A stretch of DNA of 64,000 bases from Pseudobutyrivibrio sp. MD2005 (GCF_000621865.1 NZ_JHXE01000008.1:186001-250000); one strand, 5' to 3'. Positions 8,311-16,631 are shown, numbered from the stretch's first letter. A program made the numbers and translations. Notes: a model not told the origin generated them from the letters alone.

Positions 8311-9234
8311 TTATCTTAAGAAACCTGCTACAATCTGCTCCTCTGCCTCTTCTTCTGTAAGACCAAGTGACATAAGCTTAATAAGCTGATCTCCGGCAAT
8401 CTTTCCAATAGCTGCCTCATGGATAAGTGCAGCATCTACATTTTTAGCATCAAGACGTGGGATTGCTACTACATGAGCATTTCCCATGATGATTGCGTCG
8501 CAAGCTGCGTGTCCGTTACATGCCACATTACCTTCAATGGCAACCTCAAAAATCTGCTCTGATTCATCCTTTGCAACTGAACGAGACACAACATCTGTGC
8601 TAGAGCCTTCGCCGTTAAGTATCACCTTGTAATCAGATGTAGCCTTCTGCTGTCCGTGAGTCATAAGTGCCTCATGGATAAGAAGTGTTGCGCCTTCTGC
8701 AAGCTCTGCATAGTTGGTACGAACTGTGGAATCAACGCCCTTAATCTGTACCATCTCCATCTCAACGTGGCTACCTTCTTCCTGATAAACATTTGTTACA
8801 GGATTAAGAATACGTGAGCCCTTGCCATCGCCTTCGCCGTAATGCTTCTCGACGTATCTAACCTTTGCATTCTTTCCTACATGGAAAGTGTGAATACCAT
8901 CGTGCTGAGAATCCTGATCTCCGCAGTTGGAAATACCGCATCCCGCTACGATAGTAACATCTGCATCCTCTCCAACATAAAAATCATTGTAAACCATATC
9001 CTTAAGTCCACTCTCTGTAAGAACTACAGGAATGTGTACGCTCTCGCCCTTTGTACCTGGCTTGATGATGATATCGATACCTGGCTTATCTTCCTTTGTA
9101 ACGATGTCGATATTGGCTGTGGTGTTGCGGCCAGCACTGGCACCATTTGAACGAATATTATATGCGCCCTGAGGAATGCCATCTAAATCTGCAACCTCAT
9201 GAAGAATATTCTTTTGAATAGCATCAAGTTCCAT
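8311..9234 (-). CDS. sufB: SufB/SufD-family Fe-S scaffold protein (SmsB-like)
   Basis: 307 residues of the SufBD beta-helix family, much shorter than classical SufB (about 460-490). Recognisable stretches are GRNTTANIDIV, VAGCGISNCG and the C-terminal LIHEAAIGKIAGDQLIKLMS, the last being the most conserved part of the family and involved in scaffold assembly. Together with the adjacent SufC it forms the minimal two-protein system described as SMS (SufBC-like) in archaea and Firmicutes. No sufD, sufS or sufU is adjacent. Coupled to sufC by a TAATG overlap with GGAGG upstream. Confidence 0.88.
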   Translation of the reverse strand: MELDAIQKNILHEVADLDGIPQGAYNIRSNGASAGRNTTANIDIVTKEDKPGIDIIIKPGTKGESVHIPVVLTESGLKDMVYNDFYVGEDADVTIVAGCGISNCGDQDSQHDGIHTFHVGKNAKVRYVEKHYGEGDGKGSRILNPVTNVYQEEGSHVEMEMVQIKGVDSTVRTNYAELAEGATLLIHEALMTHGQQKATSDYKVILNGEGSSTDVVSRSVAKDESEQIFEVAIEGNVACNGHAACDAIIMGNAHVVAIPRLDAKNVDAALIHEAAIGKIAGDQLIKLMSLGLTEEEAEEQIVAGFLR

Positions 9235-9974
9235 TACTGGTCACCTCCTAATCTTTCGCATGCAATATTGGCAGCTGCAGATGTACCCAGTAACTCTGGA
9301 AGAATTTCATCCTTAGGTCCCTGCTTCTTAACCTTGCCGTTTTCAATAACTACGATTTCATCAGCGATATTTAGGATGCGCTCCTGATGTGAAATAACGA
9401 TAATTGTACCGTTAACTGTTTTACGCATATTTTCAAATACTTTGATAAGGTTCTGGAAGCTCCAAAGATCAATACCTGCCTCTGGCTCATCAAAAATTGA
9501 AAGCTTTGTACCACGTGCAAGCACTGTTGCAATCTCGATACGCTTAAGCTCTCCACCTGAGAGAGAACCATTAACCTCACGCTCTACATAATCCTTCGCA
9601 CAAAGACCAACTCTTGATAAATACTCGCATGCTGCTGCAACAGAAATCTGCTTGCCAGCTGCAAGTCTAAGTAAATCGATTACTCTGATACCCTTAAAGT
9701 GAACTGGTGCCTGGAATGCAAAACTAATTCCCATTTTTGCACGCTCAGTGATGTTTTTATCTGAGATATCCACACCATCAAGAATAATCTGTCCACTTGT
9801 CAACTGATTGACTCCCATAATAAGCTTTGCAAGTGTAGACTTACCGCCACCGTTTGGACCGGTGATGACGATAAACTTGCCATCTTCTACTGTAAGGTCG
9901 AGACCATCAATGATTTCTTTTGTTGTATCATTTTCATCATCAACCTTGTATGATAGATTTTTAATCTCTAACAT
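9234..9974 (-). CDS. sufC: SufC-type ABC ATPase for Fe-S cluster assembly
   Basis: 246 residues. Walker A is GPNGGGKST, the signature is LSGGELKR, and Walker B ends in FDEPEAGID, all typical of SufC, whose ATPase drives conformational change of the SufB scaffold. The start is set at 9974 (MLEIKN) because AGGAG is 7 bp upstream; the alternative ATG two codons earlier is only 1 bp from AGGAG. It overlaps sufB by one base in TAATG, so the two are surely co-translated. Cytosolic. The absence of sufD/S/U beside it supports the minimal two-gene arrangement. Confidence 0.92.
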   Translation of the reverse strand: MLEIKNLSYKVDDENDTTKEIIDGLDLTVEDGKFIVITGPNGGGKSTLAKLIMGVNQLTSGQIILDGVDISDKNITERAKMGISFAFQAPVHFKGIRVIDLLRLAAGKQISVAAACEYLSRVGLCAKDYVEREVNGSLSGGELKRIEIATVLARGTKLSIFDEPEAGIDLWSFQNLIKVFENMRKTVNGTIIVISHQERILNIADEIVVIENGKVKKQGPKDEILPELLGTSAAANIACERLGGDQ

Positions 9975-10003
9975 AACCATACTCCTATTCTATGTGTTGC
10001 ACT

Positions 10004-10032
10004 CCCTAACGCCATGCCAGTGGCAGTTAGGG
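10004..10032 (-). promoter_or_regulatory. Hairpin in the sufCB 5' leader
   Basis: CCCTAACGCCA (10004-10014) pairs with TGGCAGTTAGGG (10021-10032), leaving one bulged A and a 6-nt loop. It sits 30 bp upstream of the sufC start and has no T-run, so it looks like a leader structure or protein site rather than a terminator. A TATAAT on the minus strand (10068-10063) lies just upstream. No IscR/RirA-type site was recognised. Confidence 0.35.
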
Positions 10033-10110
10033 AAGACTAAATTGATTCCATAATTCAGCTATATTATATTAACATTATTTTCTTAAATTCATAGCATTTA
10101 TTTGTAAACA

Positions 10111-10146
10111 AAAGGGCTACTGAGAAACATTCTCAGTAGCCCTTTT
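10111..10146. terminator. Strong bidirectional hairpin at left border of palindrome array 1
   Basis: Perfect 16-bp stem (AAAGGGCTACTGAGAA / TTCTCAGTAGCCCTTT) with a 3-nt loop, flanked by T-runs on both strands. It is not adjacent to a gene end: sufC starts 137 bp to the left. Its stem closely matches the hairpin at 10497-10527, so the two bracket array 1. Confidence 0.7.
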
Positions 10147-10219
10147 GTGAGTCCTTGGTATTTTGATATCAATTCTTTCTTCTGATTTCAAAAGGTTCCT
10201 GCTGTCACACTTGATTGAA

Positions 10220-10470
10220 GTATCACTTTCGCCCCTTTTTCAAAAGTGATACCGATTTTTCTTAGAATCAGCCTGAATTTTACATTTTCTAGTATCACTT
10301 TTAGTCGTATTTTAAAAGTGATACTGAATTTCCCTCTTCTAAGCACAGATTCAGGGCTTTTTAAGTATCACTTTTATATATAGGCCAAAAGTGATACCTG
10401 ATTTCTGCCAACATGCGTCATTTCCCCTGTTTTCTAGTATCACTTTAGATTTATCGAAAAAAGTGATACT
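10220..10470. repeat. Palindrome array 1: four hairpins with 72-73 bp period
   Basis: Four palindromes share the arm GTATCACTTT / AAAGTGATAC: 10220-10252, 10291-10325 (13-bp arms), 10365-10397 and 10436-10470. Loops are 9-13 nt and differ between units. Centres are 72, 73 and 72 bp apart, and the spacers are 38-39 nt, mostly beginning near GATTT and ending near TTTTCT. The segment 10216-10471 is a direct repeat of 11396-11651 (offset exactly 1180, no gaps, about 88% identity by hand count). I know no named family with this arm. The rest of 9975-10552 holds only the hairpins listed separately. Confidence 0.85.
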
Positions 10471-10496
10471 TGAAAATCTGATTGTCTGCAAATAAC

Positions 10497-10527
10497 AAAG
10501 GCTACCGAGATTTTCTCAGTAGCCTTT
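10497..10527 (-). terminator. Terminator of the 137-aa membrane protein gene
   Basis: AAAGGCTACCGAGA / TCTCAGTAGCCTTT, 14-bp stem with one G-T pair on the minus strand and a 3-nt loop, 26 bp after the stop at 10553. It is nearly the same sequence as the hairpin at 10111-10146. Confidence 0.7.
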
Positions 10528-10552
10528 ATATATCTTGCTTAACTAATGTTTT

Positions 10553-10966
10553 CTATTCATTTGATCTCATATTAGATTCAATTATCATAAAAATATATAT
10601 GCTAAATAGAACTATCAAAATACGTGGATATACATATACTATTTCGAATACATCATCTCCATGAATGAACATTAATAAAGCAATTCCTATAATTGTGCTT
10701 GACACAAATGACAGCAAAAGAAACATTAATATGTTTGATGAAGAGTATGTCTTATGTACATTTTTGGTGATTAAATAATATATACCGCCTAGTACAATAC
10801 TACTGATTATCCCATGAAAAACTATGAAATCAACTATAACCTCTACAATACTGAAAAATATTAAATCCAATAATTCTAAGCCCACCATATAAAATCCCCA
10901 AATCAATATACTTGTAACTATCGAATATAATATGGGATTGTTATTGGTGATATCTGACTTGTTCAT
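10553..10966 (-). CDS. Small integral membrane protein of unknown function
   Basis: 137 residues with four predicted membrane helices (about 12-33, 37-62, 78-102 and 112-131) and short charged tails. No family motif recognised. AAGGAGG lies 11 bp before the ATG, so it is probably expressed. The coding sequence is much richer in A/T than its housekeeping neighbours and rich in Ile. It is the only gene between the two palindrome arrays (10220-10470 and 11400-11650), so it may have been carried in by, or trapped within, whatever event duplicated the array. Function cannot be assigned. Confidence 0.65.
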   Translation of the reverse strand: MNKSDITNNNPILYSIVTSILIWGFYMVGLELLDLIFFSIVEVIVDFIVFHGIISSIVLGGIYYLITKNVHKTYSSSNILMFLLLSFVSSTIIGIALLMFIHGDDVFEIVYVYPRILIVLFSIYIFMIIESNMRSNE

Positions 10967-11395
10967 CGTAATAATATCCTCCTTGTTGCTTAGATGTATT
11001 TTCTACAGAATATGCATAAACATCAGAATCTCTCTATATATGCTGACAACTTATCTTTTACCTTCCCCAGATTCCATTAGTGCTGCCATAATCTATCTTC
11101 TCACAAAATATTTGCGCCACACACAGATGGTGTTCATTCTACCATTAATGTAGTACTAATTAAATAGTTTAAATTTTTTTCATTTTTAATTCTTATGCGA
11201 ATAAAAATAAATAAACTATATCTCCCCTTAAGTAAAACATTTTCTTTGCATCCATTCTTTAGAGGTTGTACCGTTCCTTACTTAACTATGCAGCATTTTT
11301 TTGCCTTCTGCATTTTATCAACTTTATCTCATTAAAATAACAAGTCTATTGCAAAGGCCTTCCCGTATTTACTGCCAAAAGGCTTCTAGCAAAAT
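10967..11395. other. Gene-less AT-rich stretch between membrane protein and array 2
   Basis: No convincing gene. A plus-strand frame (10932-11153) has no ribosome site and is largely hydrophobic antisense. On the minus strand a short tail (ATG at about 11090 coding MAALMESGEGKR, then stop) follows a stop-interrupted frame and may be gene debris. No promoter or RNA structure that I can name. Confidence 0.4.
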
Positions 11396-11399
11396 TGAA

Positions 11400-11650
11400 G
11401 TATCACTTTCGCCCCTTTTTCAAAAGTGATACCAATTTTTCTTAGAAACGGCATGGATTTTACATTTTCTAGTATCACTTTTAGTCGTATTTTAAAAGTG
11501 ATACTGATTTTCCCTCTTCTAAGTCCAAATTCAAGGCTTTTTAAGTATCACTTTTATATATAGGCAAAAAGTGATACTTCATTTCCCCAAACACGCGTCA
11601 TTTCCCCTGTTTTCTATTATCACTTTTACATATGGACCAAAAGTGATACT
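11400..11650. repeat. Palindrome array 2: direct copy of array 1
   Basis: Palindromes at 11400-11432, 11471-11505, 11543-11579 and 11616-11650, same arm, order and 72-73 bp period as array 1. The first two hairpins are identical to those of array 1, loops included. The third differs by one loop base and has a better-paired base of stem. The fourth has a largely different loop with both arms kept, apart from one mismatch at 11617. Most other differences fall in the spacers. Confidence 0.85.
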
Positions 11651-11690
11651 TCATGTTCAATGTAACAGTGCAGAAAGCAAAATAAAAAAA

Positions 11691-11712
11691 GCTACCAGGG
11701 ATTCCCGGTAGC
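11691..11712 (-). terminator. Terminator of rpiB-like gene
   Basis: GCTACC-A-GGG / CCC-GGTAGC, 9-bp stem with one bulged A and a 3-nt loop, followed on the minus strand by TTTTTTTATTTTG; 8 bp after the stop at 11721. Confidence 0.8.
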
Positions 11713-11720
11713 CAATTTTT

Positions 11721-12182
11721 TTATTTAACTGGTACACAATGCTTGTCGTTGATGTCGCATACCTTCTGTACACGTCTTCTGTATTTTTCCTCCATGAGAG
11801 GATCTGTGTTAAGCCATGTCTTAACAACTTCCATTGCCATAAGGCCGCCAATGATTTTAGCGCCTAAGCATAAGATGTTGGAATCTGTGTGCTGTCTAGC
11901 AAGTGTTGCGCAAAGTGGATCCTGACAAACTGCTGCGTAGCATCCGTTGATTTTGTTAGCAATAAGTGCACTACCGTAGCCAACGCCATCGCAAAAGATT
12001 CCTCTGTCGCATTCGCCCTTTGCTACAGCAAGAGCTGCTGGATAAACGAAATCTGATAAGTCGCAGCTGTTGTCATCATATGTTCCGAAATCCTCTACTT
12101 CATAGCCTTCGCTTAAAAGATATGCCTTAATTTCTTCCTTCATTTGAGTTCCTGCATGATCATTTGCCATTGCAATCTTCAT
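11721..12182 (-). CDS. rpiB: RpiB/LacAB-family sugar-phosphate isomerase
   Basis: 153 residues, typical length. The N-terminal MANDHAGTQMKEEI is the RpiB phosphate/base motif, and the catalytic Cys region appears as CDGVGYGSALIANK instead of the usual CGTGIGMSI. RQHTDSNILCLGAKIIG gives the second half of the active site. It interconverts ribose-5-phosphate and ribulose-5-phosphate or a related pair. The changed catalytic loop means a related sugar phosphate (LacA/B-like) is possible, so the symbol is tentative. Single gene with its own terminator and probable extended -10 promoter, divergent from the PHP phosphatase. Confidence 0.8.
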   Translation of the reverse strand: MKIAMANDHAGTQMKEEIKAYLLSEGYEVEDFGTYDDNSCDLSDFVYPAALAVAKGECDRGIFCDGVGYGSALIANKINGCYAAVCQDPLCATLARQHTDSNILCLGAKIIGGLMAMEVVKTWLNTDPLMEEKYRRRVQKVCDINDKHCVPVK

Positions 12183-12217
12183 AATGAGTTACCCCCTACT
12201 CGTATTCTCTTGCAATG

Positions 12218-12226
12218 ATTATAACA
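12218..12226 (-). promoter_or_regulatory. Extended -10 promoter for rpiB-like gene
   Basis: On the minus strand TGTTATAAT (TGn-TATAAT), 36 bp before the start at 12182; no clear -35. Confidence 0.4.
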
Positions 12227-12300
12227 AAATACTAGTAAAAATGCTCCTAGCCTTTTAATTAAAATTTGTGCTATCATTGAGACAATTTGGAGGATATATT

Positions 12301-13071
12301 ATGCTAGCAAATTATCATTCACATACAGTCAGATGCAATCATGCTTCTGGCACTGAAAGAGAGTACATTGAGCAGGCCATCAAGCAGGGATTTAAGATTC
12401 TTGGATTTTCCGATCATGTTCCCCAGCCATACCCTACTGATTATGTTTCTCATATCAGAATGCAGATATCAGAAATTGAGAACTATACATCTACTTTGGT
12501 AAAACTTAGGGAAGAATATAAGGATGATATACAGATTCTTATCGGTTATGAAGCTGAATACTTTCCTAAGTACTTTGACAAGATGCTAAAGCACATCCGT
12601 CAATTTCCCCTTGATTACATTATCCAGGGACAGCATTTCATCCCTGATGAAATCGAAGGCTTTTATGCTGGCGCCATGACAGAAGATGAGCAGCATCTCA
12701 TTGACTACGCTGCACTTACCATCGAAGGAATGCAGACAGGATATTTTTCATACCTTGCACATCCAGATTTGATTAATTATGTTGGAGATGATGATGTATT
12801 CCAGATGCACATGCGCCCTGTAATTCAGACAGCTATTGATATGAATATTCCACTGGAAGTAAATATGCTAGGCTTTGCTACAGGCAGAAACTATCCTTGT
12901 GACAGATTCTATTCGATGGCTTCACAGATGGGAGCAAAGTTCGTAATTGGTTGCGACGCTCACGCTCCATTAAGCATCACACAGCCTGAAAATATTCCAG
13001 GCTTTACTGATTTTCTACAAAAGCACAACATCACATATGGTGATAACGTAATAGAGCTAAGACCTGTATAG
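12301..13071 (+). CDS. PHP-domain histidinol-phosphatase (HisJ/HisK-like)
   Basis: 256 residues, normal for HisJ-type enzymes, which hydrolyse histidinol phosphate to histidinol in histidine synthesis. Metal-ligand motifs are visible: NYHSHTVRC (about 4-12), FSDHVPQ (about 39-45), GYEAEYFP, QGQHFIP, LAHPDL, and GCDAHAP near the C-terminus. The start at 12301 is chosen because GGAGG is 7 bp upstream; the longer frame from 12268 would place that site inside the gene. No other his genes are here, so the substrate is assigned from family only. Confidence 0.85.
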   Translation: MLANYHSHTVRCNHASGTEREYIEQAIKQGFKILGFSDHVPQPYPTDYVSHIRMQISEIENYTSTLVKLREEYKDDIQILIGYEAEYFPKYFDKMLKHIRQFPLDYIIQGQHFIPDEIEGFYAGAMTEDEQHLIDYAALTIEGMQTGYFSYLAHPDLINYVGDDDVFQMHMRPVIQTAIDMNIPLEVNMLGFATGRNYPCDRFYSMASQMGAKFVIGCDAHAPLSITQPENIPGFTDFLQKHNITYGDNVIELRPV

Positions 13072-13082
13072 GCCTTAGCTCT
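13053..13082 (+). terminator. Terminator overlapping the stop of the PHP phosphatase
   Basis: AGAGCTAAG (13053-13061) pairs with CTTAGCTCT (13074-13082), extended inward by CC/GG; it includes the TAG stop codon and ends in TTTG. A compact stop/terminator fusion. Confidence 0.7.
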
Positions 13083-13115
13083 TTGTATTTTATAATGACA
13101 CTCACAGCCATTTAA

Positions 13116-13132
13116 AATTTGCCTTCGGCAAA
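13116..13132 (-). terminator. Terminator of rubrerythrin gene
   Basis: TTTGCC / GGCAAA with a 3-nt loop, followed on the minus strand by TTTTAAAT, 8 bp after the stop. Confidence 0.6.
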
Positions 13133-13140
13133 GGCTGCTA

Positions 13141-13683
13141 TTAGTAATTCTCTGCTCTAACTTCGAAGTATGCTTGAGGATGATTACATACTGGGCAAAC
13201 TTCTGGAGCTTCTGTTCCTACAACAATGTGTCCACAGTTGCGGCATTCCCACATTGTCACGCCACTCTTTTTGAATACTTCCATTGCTTCGATGTTATGA
13301 AGAAGCTTACGGTATCTCTCCTCGTGTTCCTTTTCAATGGCACCTACACCTCTGAACTGCTCAGCAAGCTCATGGAAGCCTTCTTCATCTGCTTCCTTTG
13401 CCATTCTGTCATACATATCAGTCCATTCAGCATTTTCGCCTTCTGCTGCATGAAGCAGATTTGCTGGTGTATCACCAAGCTCACCCACTGCCTTGAACCA
13501 AAGCTTTGCATGCTCTTTTTCGTTATCAGCTGTCTTTAAGAAGAATGCAGCTACCTGCTCATAGCCAGCTTTCTTAGCAACTGAAGCAAAATATGTGTAC
13601 TTATTTCTAGCCATTGATTCGCCAGCAAACGCTTCCCAAAGATTCTTTTCTGTTTTAGTACCTGCGTACTTGTTCTCACCCAT
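13141..13683 (-). CDS. rbr: Rubrerythrin
   Basis: 180 residues with the standard two-domain layout. The N-terminal four-helix di-iron domain (about 1-135) has two E-x-x-H motifs (NEKEHAKLW and IEKEHEERY) and further conserved Glu residues. The C-terminal rubredoxin domain (about 143-178) has two Cys pairs, CRNCG and CPVCNHP, for an FeS4 centre. It reduces hydrogen peroxide in the cytosol of anaerobes using electrons from a rubredoxin/NADH reductase. AAAGGAGGG lies just before the ATG. Usually PerR-controlled; I looked for but did not find a convincing PerR box in 13684-13755. Confidence 0.95.
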   Translation of the reverse strand: MGENKYAGTKTEKNLWEAFAGESMARNKYTYFASVAKKAGYEQVAAFFLKTADNEKEHAKLWFKAVGELGDTPANLLHAAEGENAEWTDMYDRMAKEADEEGFHELAEQFRGVGAIEKEHEERYRKLLHNIEAMEVFKKSGVTMWECRNCGHIVVGTEAPEVCPVCNHPQAYFEVRAENY

Positions 13684-13755
13684 AATAACCCTCCTTTTAC
13701 ATTACCAATAGTAATTAACTACATAATAACATATAACGAGTATTATTTCTGTAAA

Positions 13756-15705
13756 TTATTTACCACTCTTCTTCATTCTTTGCAGATATGATGTTGCCTG
13801 AGAGGCTGAATAGGTGTGGACTGGTTTGGATTCTACTATGTCTTCATCGATTGGCTTGCTGTTGCTAAGCTCTTTGATAAATGCTGATGGGCGGTCTTTA
13901 TACTTGAATATAGTAAGCTTGTCCTTTGCTCTTGTCATTCCAACATAAAAGATTCTGCGTTCTTCTTCAAAATCTTTTTTCTCCTGGGCTGTCGCTTTAG
14001 TATGCTGCCTTAAGACCTTGTTAGGGAATACGCCATTTAGCACATCCATCAGGATTACCGAATCATACTCAAGGCCCTTGCTAGAATGGATTGTGGATAG
14101 AATAAATTTTGTGCTGGTTGTATTTTCCTTTTCCATTAATATCATTCTAAGATCTGATAATCTATTTAGAAATCCAGGGATATCCTTTTCCTGCTTTGCC
14201 AGCTGTTTTAGGATGAAGATTTTATTGGTGTCGATATTGTTGGCACCAAGGTAATCTCCGTAGCCCATAAAATTCTCAATACGGTTGATGGCTTTATACG
14301 GATTCTCGTTTGCCATGTTTTTAAAATGGGTTCTTAAGGAACGACAATTGCCAAGAACATGGGGATTCATTCCCACTTCCTCTGCTGCATCAAGGATTCC
14401 GCTGTGATTAATCTCAGCAAGATTACACATTTCAATAGCATCTGTCTTCTTAATGTAAGCCTGAAATTTAAAATAAATCTTCATGAAGATTTCCGCGTCC
14501 ATTGGCACAAATGCAAACTTTAGCATGTTCATAATGTCCAAAACCACTCGATTGCTAAAGAATGTCAAATCAGCACTCTTTATGTTGTATGGCACATTAT
14601 TTCTCTCTAGCAAATCTACTAGCGGGAGGACACTTTCGCTGTCTCTGTAGAGCACGGCCGTTTTGGTAAGCGGATTCTCTGCCACCTTCATAAGATAGCT
14701 GTACTGAGCCTCCCTTGGGATGGTCACTAGATTGATTTCACTAGCACTTTGCTTGGTGGCACAGATATGCTTTGGGTGGCGTTCCTTATTGTGTTGAATA
14801 AAGATATCTGCTGCCTCAACTATTTTGGCATTGGAACGATAATTCTTATCCATGATAAGGACTTTTGCCCCAGTATGCTCTTTCTCGAAATTCAATAAAG
14901 CATCTGGATAAGCTGCTCTAAATCCGTAAATGCTTTGATCCTCATCTCCAACCATGAAAAGATTTCCAGCTGCCCCTGCCAATAGTGAGATAATCATATG
15001 CTGAATCTTTGATGTATCCTGAGCCTCATCCACGCAGATATATTTGTAGACTTCCTGAAAATGTTTGAGGGTCACCGGAGAGCCTTTTAAAATCTTGTAG
15101 GCATATATCATCTGATCATCATAATCCATCATGCTCTGACTCTTCAGCTGATTGTTATATAATTCGTATATACGATATAAATCTAAATCATTATCTTTTC
15201 CAAGCTTCTTTATTTCATCGGCAGATAGATACATATTTTTGCAATATGTAATAAGAGTACGAAGTCCCTTTATATCGCTTTCTGTAGGATAATCCTTTTC
15301 AACATTTAAATATATGTTGGTAAGCAGTTGGCCTGTGTATTTTTCATCACTGCACAGTTCAAAGGATGTCTTTCCTATCATCCTGCCATAATAAGCGATT
15401 ATCTTGGCACAGATTCCGTTGATGGTTCTAAACTCTAATCTATCGGAAAGCTCCTCTCCAAAAATATGATTAAATCTAGCTGCCATATCCTTTGTGGCCG
15501 CTACCGTATATGTAAGTGTCAAAATGTTTTCCGGAACAATCCCCTTGCAATAAATCATGTAACCTAATCGATTTACCAATACGGTAGTCTTACCGCTTCC
15601 CGGCACAGCAAGAAGCAGCACAGGCCCCTCGACGGTCTGTACTGCTTCTAATTGTTGCGGATTGAGCTGCAATGTATATCTATCTAAAAATTCTTTTTCT
15701 GTCAT
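13756..15705 (-). CDS. UvrD/Rep-like superfamily 1 DNA helicase
   Basis: 649 residues. All helicase motifs can be read: Walker A AVPGSGKTT (33-41), DEAQDTSK (Walker B/motif II), DEDQSIYGFRAA (III), DKNYRSNAKIV (IV), STIHSSKGLEYDSVILMD (V) and FYVGMTRAKDKL (VI). It is shorter than PcrA/UvrD (about 720-740 residues) and ends in a short Ser/Lys tail without the usual C-terminal Tudor-like RNA-polymerase binding region. It is therefore a UvrD-family paralogue, probably in DNA repair or recombination, and may coexist with a full PcrA elsewhere. It follows the membrane-protein gene by 25 bp with only a weak ribosome site. Confidence 0.88.
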   Translation of the reverse strand: MTEKEFLDRYTLQLNPQQLEAVQTVEGPVLLLAVPGSGKTTVLVNRLGYMIYCKGIVPENILTLTYTVAATKDMAARFNHIFGEELSDRLEFRTINGICAKIIAYYGRMIGKTSFELCSDEKYTGQLLTNIYLNVEKDYPTESDIKGLRTLITYCKNMYLSADEIKKLGKDNDLDLYRIYELYNNQLKSQSMMDYDDQMIYAYKILKGSPVTLKHFQEVYKYICVDEAQDTSKIQHMIISLLAGAAGNLFMVGDEDQSIYGFRAAYPDALLNFEKEHTGAKVLIMDKNYRSNAKIVEAADIFIQHNKERHPKHICATKQSASEINLVTIPREAQYSYLMKVAENPLTKTAVLYRDSESVLPLVDLLERNNVPYNIKSADLTFFSNRVVLDIMNMLKFAFVPMDAEIFMKIYFKFQAYIKKTDAIEMCNLAEINHSGILDAAEEVGMNPHVLGNCRSLRTHFKNMANENPYKAINRIENFMGYGDYLGANNIDTNKIFILKQLAKQEKDIPGFLNRLSDLRMILMEKENTTSTKFILSTIHSSKGLEYDSVILMDVLNGVFPNKVLRQHTKATAQEKKDFEEERRIFYVGMTRAKDKLTIFKYKDRPSAFIKELSNSKPIDEDIVESKPVHTYSASQATSYLQRMKKSGK

Positions 15706-15730
15706 ATTATTACTTTCTAATATTTATCTT

Positions 15731-16609
15731 TTAGAAGTCCTCAAGATCTTCTATATCCTCTACTTCATCGTAAGTTCTCTTTGGCTTGCGAGCAGGTCTT
15801 TCCATTCTTTCTGCCCTTTCCACGCGCTGTGAACGAGTTGCTCTTTTATGCTTTGGTCTTCTACTATTGAAGTATTTTTCTGTTACAAAATGTGTAATGA
15901 AGATTGCAACAACAATATATAAGTGGCAGAAGAATATGTTTGTAATTACACCATTATGCTTTAAAAGATAAGATGTTGAATATCCTCTAAGGCAAAGAAT
16001 ACCAAGGAATGTCAGACCAATCAGCATGATTGGAATATTCTTAATTGCATTTCTCACACACTCAATAAAATCCTTGAAGCTGGCATCAAAATATACAAAT
16101 CGTCCTATCATCAAAGTGAGGAAATATGCAATAAACATATCATAATTGTTATCTTCATAAATAAATTTGATATAGCAGAAGATAATAATCATATAAAGCA
16201 TTCCTGTTAGTCTGATAGATGCCATTTCGCTTTTATCAAGCCGCTTCAGCTTCACCAACACATGGTCTAAAAAAGAATTTAACATTATAGAAATGATCAT
16301 AAATATCAGCAACAGGTAATCGCTATACTCTTCCCAGAAATTGTAGAATGGACCACTTGTCACAAATCTGTTGATAAGATAATAAGCTGCCATAAAGCCG
16401 ATGATACTTCCGCCTGAAAAAATCAGCTCATAAAATCTTTCTGTTAAGGAAAAGAATTCATGCTGAATCTTTAGTTCACCATCAAAAACTTTTTTCGAAT
16501 AATTATAAAAAATTACATAGACTACAATTAGAAGAACCATTGTAAGTAACATAAACAATATACAATCTGGCATTGTGAAATAATGCTGTATATATTCTGC
16601 GTAAGACAT
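15731..16609 (-). CDS. Polytopic membrane protein, unknown function
   Basis: 292 residues with about eight hydrophobic helices between residues 15 and 240, then a highly charged cytosolic tail. The tail contains an Arg/Lys/Glu-rich stretch (RSQRVERAERMERPARK) and ends in an acidic run (EDIEDLEDF). No family recognised. The start at 16609 (MSYAEY) is used because GGAGGGAG sits 4 bp before it, although an ATG six codons upstream is in frame. It is 25 bp upstream of the helicase gene and may be co-transcribed with it, but nothing in the sequence shows a functional link. Confidence 0.7.
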   Translation of the reverse strand: MSYAEYIQHYFTMPDCILFMLLTMVLLIVVYVIFYNYSKKVFDGELKIQHEFFSLTERFYELIFSGGSIIGFMAAYYLINRFVTSGPFYNFWEEYSDYLLLIFMIISIMLNSFLDHVLVKLKRLDKSEMASIRLTGMLYMIIIFCYIKFIYEDNNYDMFIAYFLTLMIGRFVYFDASFKDFIECVRNAIKNIPIMLIGLTFLGILCLRGYSTSYLLKHNGVITNIFFCHLYIVVAIFITHFVTEKYFNSRRPKHKRATRSQRVERAERMERPARKPKRTYDEVEDIEDLEDF

Positions 16610-16631
16610 TTTTCTCCCTCCAGTCAAAAAA

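Noticed and set aside
10220-10470. CRISPR array
   Set aside because: Repeat and spacer sizes fit, but only the ~11-nt arms are conserved, the loops differ between units, spacers share sequence features, the whole set is duplicated with its spacers, and no cas gene is present.
10932-11153. Hydrophobic 73-codon plus-strand frame
   Set aside because: No ribosome site; overlaps the start region of the minus-strand membrane gene and reads as translated AT-rich DNA.
10216-11651. Composite transposon with the array copies as terminal repeats
   Set aside because: The only gene between the copies is a small membrane protein; no transposase, no terminal inverted repeats and no target duplications were seen.
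13684-13755. PerR box upstream of rubrerythrin
   Set aside because: AT-rich dyad-like bases exist, but no match close to TTATAATNATTATAA could be defended.
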